Source: an uncultured Collinsella sp.
GTDB lineage: Bacteria > Actinomycetota > Coriobacteriia > Coriobacteriales > Coriobacteriaceae
DNA length: 10,856 nt
Assembly: GCA_900548935.1 (NCBI GenBank)
Contig: URMR01000051.1
Span: 1-10,856, forward strand
Reading direction: 5' to 3'
Part shown: positions 1 through 6,360 of the stretch, one piece after another
How the letters are laid out: the number at the start of each line of letters is the position of its first letter
Numbering within the stretch: the stretch's first letter is position 1
Notes under the pieces: generated by a model
Database searches by the model: none
Told to the model about the DNA's origin: nothing
The model's input: the letters and a program-made list of their open reading frames with translations, nothing else
Program-made: the position numbers and the translations under genes

Positions 1-61
1 GAAGCCCCCTTATCCTGCTCCTTCGGAGCTGCGGATAAGGGGGCTTCGTGCTGCGGAGTGC
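1..61. repeat. Hairpin repeat, copy 1 of a dispersed palindrome family
   Basis: Bases 1-15 and 33-47 are perfect reverse complements (15 bp). Inside is a second stem, GCTCC-TTC-GGAGC (17-29). It is followed by GTGCTGCGGAGTGC at 48-61, which matches 13 of 14 bases of a module at 2987-3000. No T-run follows on the + strand, so a simple terminator of an upstream gene is less likely than a repeat element. The left end may be cut by the window edge. Confidence 0.7.
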
Positions 62-130
62 ATTCAGAGGGAAACCCATCGGGTCCCTTCGTCCTCAGTC
101 TTCAGGGATTAAAGCTGATGAAAATAAAGT

Positions 131-216
131 GCGCTTCGCGCCTAATGCGGAGTGCGGCGAGGGTTTCTTGCGTCCTGTGGAGTGTGCCTAAAAGTAAGCC
201 TATGGCGGACCCTGCG
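131..216. repeat. Degenerate copy 2 of the dispersed palindrome family
   Basis: A small stem GCGC-TTC-GCGC (131-141) is followed by TGCGGAGTGCGGCG (146-159), identical over 14 bases to 2991-3004. Bases 165-216 align without gaps to 2980-3031 with 44 of 52 identities, including the closing CGGACCCTGCG. The left arm that would complete a long palindrome is eroded here. No protein-like reading frame is convincing across it. Confidence 0.7.
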
Positions 217-269
217 ATGTCCGACCTTTGGCGGATCAGCCGCTGGGTGAGGGTGGTGCTTGGGGCGAC

Positions 270-354
270 GTGCAAAAAGCGGAGTTTTCAGCAGCCAAAG
301 ATTGATGCATAAGGCCATAGCCGGCTTTCGCTGCCTTTGTTGATGCTTTTGCAC
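270..354. repeat. Imperfect nested inverted repeat
   Basis: Three nested pairings share one centre. GTGCAAAAAGC (270-280) pairs with GCTTTTGCAC (345-354) with one bulged A. GCAGCCAAAG (291-300) pairs with CTTTCGCTGC (325-334) with one mismatch. GGC (313-315) pairs with GCC (320-322). It looks like an old intergenic palindrome next to the repeat copy at 131-216. Its role is unknown. Confidence 0.5.
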
Positions 355-661
355 GGTGATTGGGCTTTGGCGACGTTCATATATGGCTGGTTTCTCGCCG
401 TATGCTATCCAGATGGGACGAGTCATGAGGACTATCTACCTTTTGAAAGACTTTTGACACCAAAATCTTATCCCGCGATGCTGAATACTCGCAAAAATGC
501 ACGCTCCGGAGGGTACTACCCTGTTACGGCTAGAAATCCATGCGCCATTTTATGCAATTAGTTGACGTATTTATGCAAGATGACTTACGCGCGCATGCCA
601 TCGGGGTGGGCGTTCGTCTCGGCATTGCGTTGACCATCCTGCCCATAGTGTCTTTTACAGG
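355..661. other. Gene-free stretch upstream of larA
   Basis: No reading frame here looks like a protein. The stretch is poorer in G+C than its surroundings. TTGACA at 454-459 is a possible -35 box but has no good -10 partner at 16-18 bp. The nonamer TTTATGCAA occurs twice in the same orientation, at 549-557 and 570-578. That is exactly 21 bp apart, about two helical turns, and a TTGACG lies between them (562-567). This could be a regulator site for larA, but nothing in the sequence proves it. Confidence 0.4.
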
Positions 662-695
662 CGGCTGCGGTCCCGTTTGGTATCGCAGCCGTTTT
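662..695 (+). terminator. Terminator-like hairpin in the larA leader
   Basis: CGGCTGCG (662-669) pairs perfectly with CGCAGCCG (684-691). A G-U and a U-A pair extend the stem inward, the loop is 10 nt, and TTTTGTTG follows from 692. The form is that of a rho-independent terminator. It lies 126 nt before the larA start codon with no gene upstream, so it either ends a transcript entering from the left or acts as an attenuator in a long larA leader. Confidence 0.55.
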
Positions 696-817
696 GTTGT
701 GGGTCAAATATGAACGTTGTGTTAATGACTCGGTGGACGGTGGTGTTTTTCGGTGAGCGGCGTATCCTTCCAACGGTTTATCTAGTGTGTCAGTTGAAAG
801 GAAGAGGGCGCTCGTCA

Positions 818-2095
818 TTGTTTGAATGTGAACTGCCGTTTGACCACAAGACGTTGCATCTGGAGCTCGAGGATAAGAACTTCGCGGGTGTGATGGAGGG
901 TCATCAAAACGAGTTTAAGACCACGAAATCGCAGGAAGAGCTGGTAGAAGAGTCGCTTGCCAACCCTTATGGCTCGCCTTCGCTCGAGGAGCTTTGTGCT
1001 GGCAAGAAGGATATTGTCATTATTAGCTCCGACCATACGCGCCCCGTTCCCTCGCGTGTAACGATGCCTATTCTGCTGCATCACATCCACTCCGCTGCGC
1101 CCGAGGCTCGTGTGCGTATTTTGGTTGCTGCGGGTATGCATCGTCCGTCGACGCACGAGGAACTCGTCAACAAGTACGGCGAGGAGATCGTTGCCAACGA
1201 GGAAATCGTTATGCACGTCGCGACTGATGACAGCATGATGAAAAAGATCGGCACCCTGCCTTCTGGCGGCGAGTGCATCATCAACAAGATTGCTGCCGAT
1301 TGCGATCTGCTGCTTGCCGAGGGCTTTATTGAGCCGCACTTCTTTGCCGGTTTCTCTGGTAGCCGCAAGTCCGTCCTGCCTGGCATCGCCAGCTACAAGA
1401 CCATCATGTACAACCACAATGGTCAGTTTGTGAACGATTCCCATTCGCGTGCCGGCAACCTGTGCCACAACCACGTGAGCGAGGACATGTTTGCCGCTGC
1501 CGAGATGGCTCACCTTGCCTTTGTGCTTAACGTGGTGCTCAACGGCAAGCACGAGGTCATCGGCTCCTTTGCCGGCGATATCCACAAGGCGCACGAGGCT
1601 GGCTGCGAGTTCGTGAAGAGCCTTGCCGGCGTTGAGCCCGTCGAGTGCGAGATTGCCATCACCACCAACGGCGGCTATCCGCTCGATCAGAACATCTACC
1701 AGGCCGTGAAGGGCATGTGCGCTGCCGAGGCCACACTTCCCGAGGGCGGCGTGATCATCGATGTCGCCGGTTGTGCCGACGGTCACGGTGGCGAGGGCTT
1801 CTATCACAACATCGCCGATAACGATCCGGCAGAGTTTGAGCGCGCCTGCATCGACCGTCCTAAGGACGAGACCCTGCCCGACCAGTGGACGAGCCAGATT
1901 TTCGCTCGCATCCTGGCGCATCACCCTGTGATCATGGTTACCGACCTGTGCGATCACCAGATGATCAAGGATATGCACATGACGCCGGTTAACACCCTCG
2001 ATGAGGCGCTCAAGCTCGCCTTTGAGATGAAGGGTGCCGATGCCAAGGTGGCCGTCATTCCCGATGGCCTGGGCGTTGTCGTCGCGCAGCACTAG
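818..2095 (+). CDS. larA: Nickel-dependent lactate racemase LarA
   Basis: LarA interconverts D- and L-lactate in the cytoplasm with a covalently bound nickel-pincer nucleotide. The protein is 425 aa, the usual family length. Key motifs are SSDHTRP (70-76), GMHRPSTHEEL (106-116), EPHFFAGFSG (172-181), SRKSVLPG (182-189) and NIYQAVKG (292-299). With this start, the pincer-linking lysine is K184, the histidines at the metal and active site are H108, H174 and H200, and Q295 and K298 follow. These are the positions I recall for Lactiplantibacillus plantarum LarA. The start is a TTG, chosen by family length and by AAAGGAAGAGGG (797-808) 9 nt upstream. The frame is open back to an ATG at 677, but that extension would run through the leader hairpin and has no family counterpart. 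larD follows after 49 nt. LarA-like proteins can use other 2-hydroxy acids; LarB, LarC and LarD nearby favour lactate. Confidence 0.95.
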   Translation: MFECELPFDHKTLHLELEDKNFAGVMEGHQNEFKTTKSQEELVEESLANPYGSPSLEELCAGKKDIVIISSDHTRPVPSRVTMPILLHHIHSAAPEARVRILVAAGMHRPSTHEELVNKYGEEIVANEEIVMHVATDDSMMKKIGTLPSGGECIINKIAADCDLLLAEGFIEPHFFAGFSGSRKSVLPGIASYKTIMYNHNGQFVNDSHSRAGNLCHNHVSEDMFAAAEMAHLAFVLNVVLNGKHEVIGSFAGDIHKAHEAGCEFVKSLAGVEPVECEIAITTNGGYPLDQNIYQAVKGMCAAEATLPEGGVIIDVAGCADGHGGEGFYHNIADNDPAEFERACIDRPKDETLPDQWTSQIFARILAHHPVIMVTDLCDHQMIKDMHMTPVNTLDEALKLAFEMKGADAKVAVIPDGLGVVVAQH

Positions 2096-2144
2096 CGTGC
2101 GGCCCAAACGAATCGTTTATAACCGACAAGAAAGATAAGGTTTT

Positions 2145-2876
2145 ATGCTTACCAAACTCCTCTGCGAATTCGGCGCAACGGCCCTCATGATCATCTTTGG
2201 CGTGGGCGTGCACTGCGATACCGTGCTTAAGGGCACCAAGTATCAGGGCTCCGGCCACATGTTTGCCATCACCACCTGGTCTTTTGGCATCTCGGTTGCT
2301 CTGTTTATCTTTGGCGGCGCCGTGTGCATGAACCCCGCCATGGTGCTTGCCCAGTGCATCGTCGGCCTGGTGCCGTGGAGCAGCTGCATCCCCTTCATGA
2401 TTGCCGATATGCTCGGCGGCTTTGCGGGTGCCGTGATCGCGTGGCTTATGTATGCCGATGAGTTCAAGGCTTCCGATGGTGTCGTCGACCCCATTGCCCA
2501 GCGCAACATCTTCTCGACCAACCCCACCACCGAGGGCACCAACTATGCCCGCAACTTCTTCTGCGAGGCTATCTGCACCTTTGTGTTTATCAGCGCCATC
2601 CTTGCTGCCGCTAGCCGCGCTGGTGAGAACGTTCTGATGCTCGCCATCTGCGTCGGTCTGATCGTTTGGGCTGTTGGCATGGGCATGGGCGGCATCACCG
2701 GATTCGCCATGAACCAGGCACGTGACCTTGGTCCTCGCATGGCCTATCAGGTGCTGCCGATCAAGAACAAGGCTGACAACAACTGGAAGTACGGCCTGCT
2801 CGTTCCTGGCATCGCTCCGTTTGTCGGTGCCGCTCTGGCTGCGCTTTTTGTGCATGGTTTCTTGGGCATGTTCTAG
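2145..2876 (+). CDS. larD: LarD-type lactate channel (aquaglyceroporin/MIP family)
   Basis: This 243-aa membrane channel of the major intrinsic protein family is expected to pass lactic acid across the cytoplasmic membrane so that LarA can act on it. Six hydrophobic spans are visible at roughly 4-24, 38-58, 78-102, 136-158, 164-182 and 212-238, with two re-entrant half-helices. The first pore motif is intact (MNPAM, N63-P64-A65). The second reads MNQARDLGPR (N190-Q191-A192-R193), so the usual Pro is Gln while the selectivity-filter Arg is kept. The Gln codon is CAG, one base from the Pro codon CCG. AAGG lies 4 nt before the ATG. It probably shares a transcript with larA. The LarD name rests on that neighbour plus overall resemblance; a glycerol facilitator is the main alternative. 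Confidence 0.85.
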   Translation: MLTKLLCEFGATALMIIFGVGVHCDTVLKGTKYQGSGHMFAITTWSFGISVALFIFGGAVCMNPAMVLAQCIVGLVPWSSCIPFMIADMLGGFAGAVIAWLMYADEFKASDGVVDPIAQRNIFSTNPTTEGTNYARNFFCEAICTFVFISAILAAASRAGENVLMLAICVGLIVWAVGMGMGGITGFAMNQARDLGPRMAYQVLPIKNKADNNWKYGLLVPGIAPFVGAALAALFVHGFLGMF

Positions 2877-2900
2877 TCCGAGACAATTGATATAACGCCT

Positions 2901-3031
2901 GGGTCCGGCATAGGTTAACTTTCCGCCGCGTCCTCGGACATGCAAGAAGCTCCCGCTGCGCACTTCGTGCGGCGGGAGCTTCTTGCGTCCTGCGGAGTGC
3001 GGCGGAAAGTTAACCTATGCCGGACCCTGCG
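2901..3031. repeat. 127-nt nested palindrome, copy 3 of the dispersed family
   Basis: Arms 2901-2929 and 2999-3027 are perfect 29-bp reverse complements. Inside, 2942-2956 and 2972-2986 pair perfectly over 15 bp. The tip CGCAC-TTC-GTGCG (2959-2971) adds 5 bp. The outer arm holds GTTAAC. The right half (2980-3031) is the copy that matches 165-216. It fills the gap between the convergent larD and tetR and could stop transcription from both sides, but neither end has a T-run. Its precision suggests a recent insertion or active maintenance. Confidence 0.9.
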
Positions 3032-3126
3032 GGAATCCAGTTGCGTTCGAACAAGCAACCAACATATATATCTGAATTTGGATGTGGTGGGCACTTTGTT
3101 GTTAGGCGCTTGGAGGCGCGAGTGAC

Positions 3127-3172
3127 ACTTTGGGATGCGTGGTGCCTTGGGGTGGGGCAGTGCTTTGGGATG
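3127..3172. repeat. Short degenerate direct repeat beyond tetR
   Basis: ACTTTGGGATG (3127-3137), GCCTTGGGGTG (3144-3154) and GCTTTGGGATG (3162-3172) recur at 17-18 nt steps in the gap downstream of tetR. The rest of 3032-3182 shows no gene and no clear tetR terminator. This may be chance low complexity. Confidence 0.3.
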
Positions 3173-3182
3173 AGGGTTCTGT

Positions 3183-3722
3183 CTAGCCGAAGAGGGGTTT
3201 TATGGCTGATAGGTAGTCTTTGGCTACTTCGGCCTTATCTGCTTGAAAGTTGTGCCAGGCCCACCATTGGACCATTCCTACGAAGCTTGAGGCTATGTGG
3301 TGTAGTAGGAAGCTGCGATCCATGGTGCCGGCGGGGCCGTTTGGGTCGGTAGGGACGGTTTCGGCTGCTCGTGACATGATGGTCTTGCGTAAGCAGTCGG
3401 CGAAGACGCGGGAGCCGGCGCCGGCTACGAGGGCTCGAACGCCCTGGCGGCGCTCCCAGAGGTTGTTGAGGATATGCTCGACCTGCACGAGTGGGTCGTC
3501 GAGCGGAGTGCCATCGTCGTCGAGGGCGTGGGTGCAGATGTCGCTCACGAGCTCGGACAGTAGGTCGTCCTTGCTCTTAAAGAGACCGTAGAATGTCGCA
3601 CGGCCTACGTGAGCGCGCGCGATGATGTCGCCGACGGTAATCTTGCCGTAGTCCTCTTCGCGTAGCAGCTCGGAGAACGCCGCAACGATGGCGGCGCGGC
3701 TTTTTTCTTTGCGGGCATCCAT
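3183..3722 (-). CDS. TetR/AcrR-family transcriptional regulator, candidate lar regulator
   Basis: This is a 179-aa DNA-binding repressor-type protein. The N-terminal helix-turn-helix is classic for TetR: KITVGDIIARAHVGRATFYG (27-46) followed by LFKSKDDL. The C-terminal part (about 60-179) is a helical ligand and dimer domain with the look of short TetR proteins; its ligand cannot be read from sequence. The ATG lies 2 nt after the larC stop codon with no good ribosome binding site, so translation is probably coupled to larC. Being last in larB-larC-tetR suggests it controls this operon, perhaps through the inverted repeat at 5462-5495 and possibly in response to lactate or nickel (inference). 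L. plantarum uses a Crp/Fnr-type LarR instead. The frame is open upstream to 3935, but that part overlaps larC and is not family-like. Confidence 0.9.
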   Translation of the reverse strand: MDARKEKSRAAIVAAFSELLREEDYGKITVGDIIARAHVGRATFYGLFKSKDDLLSELVSDICTHALDDDGTPLDDPLVQVEHILNNLWERRQGVRALVAGAGSRVFADCLRKTIMSRAAETVPTDPNGPAGTMDRSFLLHHIASSFVGMVQWWAWHNFQADKAEVAKDYLSAIKPLFG

Positions 3723-3724
3723 GG

Positions 3725-4624
3725 CTATGCATCCACGTGAACGAGCAGACAGCGGAGCGTGCCGGAGCAACCCTCGTAGGGGCGCTTGCCGGCGCCGTAG
3801 CCGACGGCTTCGATGTGGTAGCGTGAGGGCAGTTGGTCGGACGTGCGCAGCGCGGTGACGATGGCGGCGCCCGTGGGCGTCACGAGCTCGCCAGCGACTG
3901 GTGCAGGCATGAGGGCGATATTGCCCGCCTGGCACAGGTTGACGACAGCGGGGACGGGAATGGGCATAAGGCCGTGGGCACAGTGGATGGTTCCGTGGCC
4001 CTCGGAGAGCGACTCGACAACGATGTCCTCAATACCCAGGTCATCGAGGCAGATGGCGACAGAGCAGACGTCGACGATGGAATCGACGGCGCCTACCTCG
4101 TGGAACATGACGGTCTCGGGCGTTTTGCCGTGGGCCTTGGCCTCGGCGGCGGCGAGCGCGGTAAAGATGGCGAGCGCACGACGCTTAGCGCCATCGCTTA
4201 GCTGCGAGCCGTCGATGATGGCGGTGACGTCCGCCAAAGAACGATGGTGATGGTGGTGGGCGTGATGATGCCCCTCGTGGCCATGGCCGTGGGCCTCATG
4301 ATCATGCTCATGGCAGTGTTCGTGCTCACCATGGTCATGATGGTGGTGCTCGTGCTCGGCAGCTGCTTCGTTGCCGTAGAGCCAGGCCATATCGTGATCG
4401 TGGTTCTCGAGCTCCTCTGCCAGCTGAACGTCAAAGTCGCAGGCGTCGATGCCATGCTTGTTTACGTGTGTAACGGCAACCTCAAACCCGTCAACCGGCA
4501 GTGTGGCGAGCTGTTCGCGCAGGTGCTCCTCGCTGGCGCCCAGATCGAGCAGGGCCGCGACGGTCATGTCGCCGCTGATGCCCGAGGTGCCGTCGATGAT
4601 AAGCGTGTGCTGATGATTGGACAT
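3725..4624 (-). CDS. larC: LarC nickel-insertion protein, LarC1 domain only
   Basis: LarC uses CTP to insert nickel into the dithio-carboxylated pyridinium mononucleotide that becomes the LarA cofactor. The 299-aa product opens with DGTSGISGDMTVAALLDLGA (11-30). It continues with HEVGAVDSIVDV (175-186), GELVTPTGAAI (245-255) and VGYGAGKR (274-281), all typical of the LarC1 part. A His-rich insert at 91-127 has 22 His in 37 residues and probably binds nickel. The protein stops about where LarC2 should begin; full-length family members are about 400 aa. In L. plantarum the two parts are separate frames joined by ribosomal frameshifting, but here the next codons are tetR and no LarC2-like sequence follows in any frame. 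TAAGGAG, overlapping the larB stop, lies 6 nt before the ATG. It is either a LarC1 partner of a LarC2 encoded elsewhere or a truncated protein. Confidence 0.9.
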   Translation of the reverse strand: MSNHQHTLIIDGTSGISGDMTVAALLDLGASEEHLREQLATLPVDGFEVAVTHVNKHGIDACDFDVQLAEELENHDHDMAWLYGNEAAAEHEHHHHDHGEHEHCHEHDHEAHGHGHEGHHHAHHHHHRSLADVTAIIDGSQLSDGAKRRALAIFTALAAAEAKAHGKTPETVMFHEVGAVDSIVDVCSVAICLDDLGIEDIVVESLSEGHGTIHCAHGLMPIPVPAVVNLCQAGNIALMPAPVAGELVTPTGAAIVTALRTSDQLPSRYHIEAVGYGAGKRPYEGCSGTLRCLLVHVDA

Positions 4625-4634
4625 GGAATGCTCC

Positions 4635-5417
4635 TTAGCGGGCGCGGGGTGTGCCGGCGCTCAGATGATTGATAAGACTTGCCTGGTAGGCGGCGCCAAA
4701 GCCGTTGTCGATATTGACGACCGAAACGCCGCTGGCACAGGAGTTGAGCATGGCGAGCAGCGCGGCTACGCCACCAAAACTTGCGCCGTAGCCAACGCTG
4801 GTGGGAACGGCGATGACCGGACAGCTCACCAGACCGCCGATAACGCTCGCCAGCGCGCCCTCCATGCCGGCGATGGCGATGACCACCTGCGCCTGGGCAA
4901 GTTCCTCGGCATGCGCGAGCAGGCGGTGCAGGCCGGCGACACCTACGTCGTAGAGGCGGTCGACCTCGTTGCCATAGAACTCGGCCGTCAACGCGGCTTC
5001 TTCGGCGACGGGTAAGTCGCTCGTGCCGGCGCAGGCGACGACGATGCGTCCGTTGCCGGTAGGGGAGGGCTTGCCGCCCACGAGGGCGAGCTGCGCGTCC
5101 GGGACATATCCCAGGTCAATGCCGTTGCCGAGAAGCTCAGCGGTGCGCGCGGCTTTTTCGGCATCCAGGCGCGTGACCAGGATACGTTCCTGGCCGGCAT
5201 CGCGCAGCGCTTCGATAATGGCGGCAATCTGCTCGGCGGTTTTACCGGCACCGTAGACAACCTCGCCGGCTCCCTGGCGCACTCCGCGCGAAAGATCGAG
5301 CTGCGCAAAACCCAGATCGGCGGTCGGCGCCGTCTGGATGCGCGTGAGGGCGACTGCCGGAGTGACTGCTCCGCCGGCAACATCGCTCAGCAGCTGCTCT
5401 AGGTCTCGTTTATCCAT
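4635..5417 (-). CDS. larB: LarB, pyridinium-3,5-biscarboxylic acid mononucleotide synthase
   Basis: LarB makes the first intermediate of the nickel-pincer cofactor by carboxylating the pyridine ring of nicotinic acid adenine dinucleotide and releasing AMP. The protein is 260 aa, close to the family's roughly 250. Recognisable motifs are CAGTSDLPVAEEA (129-141), YDVGVAGLHRLL (156-167), IAGMEGALASVIGGL (182-196), PTSVGYGASFGG (205-216) and MLNSCASG (223-230), whose C227 corresponds to the family's catalytic cysteine. NIDNGFGAAY follows. The start is the ATG at 5417 with GAAGGGA just upstream. An upstream ATG in the same frame would add 11 residues and lacks a ribosome binding site. larC begins 10 nt after the stop. 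Confidence 0.93.
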   Translation of the reverse strand: MDKRDLEQLLSDVAGGAVTPAVALTRIQTAPTADLGFAQLDLSRGVRQGAGEVVYGAGKTAEQIAAIIEALRDAGQERILVTRLDAEKAARTAELLGNGIDLGYVPDAQLALVGGKPSPTGNGRIVVACAGTSDLPVAEEAALTAEFYGNEVDRLYDVGVAGLHRLLAHAEELAQAQVVIAIAGMEGALASVIGGLVSCPVIAVPTSVGYGASFGGVAALLAMLNSCASGVSVVNIDNGFGAAYQASLINHLSAGTPRAR

Positions 5418-5461
5418 ATATGTTCCCTTCGACGGCGCAAAGTCTAGCACTCAAAGGGTAT

Positions 5462-5495
5462 GTTTCCGAACACTAAGACAAAATTGTTCGGAAAC
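5462..5495. promoter_or_regulatory. Candidate operator for the larB operon
   Basis: GTTTCCGAACA (5462-5472) and TGTTCGGAAAC (5485-5495) form a perfect 11-bp inverted repeat around a 12-nt spacer. It begins on the last bases of the predicted -10 box and covers the likely transcription start of larB-larC-tetR, a typical repressor position. Each arm is itself a near-palindrome (GTT-N4-AAC). There is no T-run on the larB side, so a terminator is less likely. I found no clear copy upstream of larA (1-817). Confidence 0.6.
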
Positions 5496-5522
5496 TATAG
5501 GACAGACTAATTCAATTGTTAG
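5494..5522 (-). promoter_or_regulatory. Predicted promoter of larB-larC-tetR
   Basis: On the minus strand, -35 CTAACA (5522-5517) and -10 TATAGT (5499-5494) are separated by 17 bp. The -10 matches the sigma-70 consensus at 5 of 6 positions and the -35 at 4 of 6. It sits between the serB stop and the larB start, giving the lar cofactor genes their own promoter. Confidence 0.55.
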
Positions 5523-5531
5523 ACGGATCGG

Positions 5532-6167
5532 CTAGTCGCGCAGGATGATGTCCATGGCGAGCATCAGGTTGCGCTCGTCGATGGCAAACGGGGCGGCTTC
5601 GCGCGTTTTGGGCTTGGCGCAAAACGCGATGCCAGTGCCCGCGGCCTGAATCATGGGGATATCGTTGGCGCCGTCGCCAATAGCGACCGTGTGGGCCATG
5701 TCGACGCCGCACTCAACTGCCCAGTCCAGCAGCTGGATGAGCTTGGACTCCTTGGTCACAATGTCTGCTGCCAACTTACCGGTGAGCTTGCCGTCCACGA
5801 CCTCCAGGCGGTTAGCCAGGCAAAAGTCGATGCCCGCGGCGGCCACGATCTTGTCGGCGACCTCGTGGAAGCCGCCACTCACGACGCCAACCTTCCAGCC
5901 CTTGCTGTGTGCCGAGCGCACAAGCTCCAGCGCGCCGGGGGTAAACGTCACGCGCTCAAAGGTGCGCTCGAACACGCTCTTGTCCAAGCCGGCAAGCAGC
6001 TTCACGCGCTCCTCGAGCGCCTGCTTAAAGTCGAGCTCGCCGCGCATGGCGCGCTCAGTGATCTGCGCCACTTGCTCGCCTACGCCGGCCTCCTCGCCCA
6101 ACAGGTCGATGACTTCCTGGTTGATGAGCGTGGAGTCGATATCCATAACGATGAGGCGTGCAGTCAT
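5532..6167 (-). CDS. serB: Phosphoserine phosphatase SerB
   Basis: SerB removes phosphate from O-phosphoserine, the last step of serine synthesis from 3-phosphoglycerate. The 211-aa protein has the HAD-superfamily motifs in order. The nucleophile motif is MDIDSTLI (8-15, D9 and D11). A helical cap with EVIDLLGEEAGVG follows. Motif II is VVSGGFHEV (95-103), and the conserved Lys region is at about 139-142 (KESK). The magnesium motif is IGDGANDIPM (163-172). There is no ACT domain, so this is the short form. The ATG at 6167 has GGAAAGG upstream; a longer in-frame start at 6236 adds a non-conserved tail. The gene is divergent from aspS and not obviously linked to lar, from which a 114-nt gap with its own promoter separates it. 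Confidence 0.93.
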   Translation of the reverse strand: MTARLIVMDIDSTLINQEVIDLLGEEAGVGEQVAQITERAMRGELDFKQALEERVKLLAGLDKSVFERTFERVTFTPGALELVRSAHSKGWKVGVVSGGFHEVADKIVAAAGIDFCLANRLEVVDGKLTGKLAADIVTKESKLIQLLDWAVECGVDMAHTVAIGDGANDIPMIQAAGTGIAFCAKPKTREAAPFAIDERNLMLAMDIILRD

Positions 6168-6360
6168 GGCGGGCCTTTCCGAGTGCAGTTGTATTGGGGC
6201 ACATTGTCGCACGTGGCGCGCGTCGGCGACGGTCACGGTGCGTCAATTGTTTCGTCTCCGTCAAGTCTTTGGGCAGGAGCTACTTTTCCGCGGCACATCG
6301 ACGCAGGTGCGATAAGATAGAACGCCATGTCTGGCTGCGCGGTTTACGCAGGCTGGGCAA

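Noticed and set aside
1..47. A rho-independent terminator at the left edge
   Set aside because: The stem is strong but no T-run follows on either strand, and the flank matches the repeat family at 2987-3000.
58..312. An 84-codon + frame in the repeat-rich left end
   Set aside because: It reads straight through repeat copies, has no ribosome binding site and no protein-like character.
540..713. A 57-codon + frame (ATG 540 to TGA 711) with a hydrophobic middle, LGIALTILPIVSF
   Set aside because: No ribosome binding site, no family resemblance, and its end runs through the terminator-like hairpin. It could be a leader peptide, but evidence is too thin to list.
815..2107. A 430-codon minus-strand frame across larA
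   Set aside because: Shadow of larA with no recognisable motifs; larA is certain from its catalytic residues.
3723..3935. Upstream extension of the tetR frame, giving a possible LarC-TetR frameshift fusion
   Set aside because: The extension overlaps conserved larC codons, is Arg-rich and unlike TetR proteins, and no slippery heptamer is visible near the larC stop.
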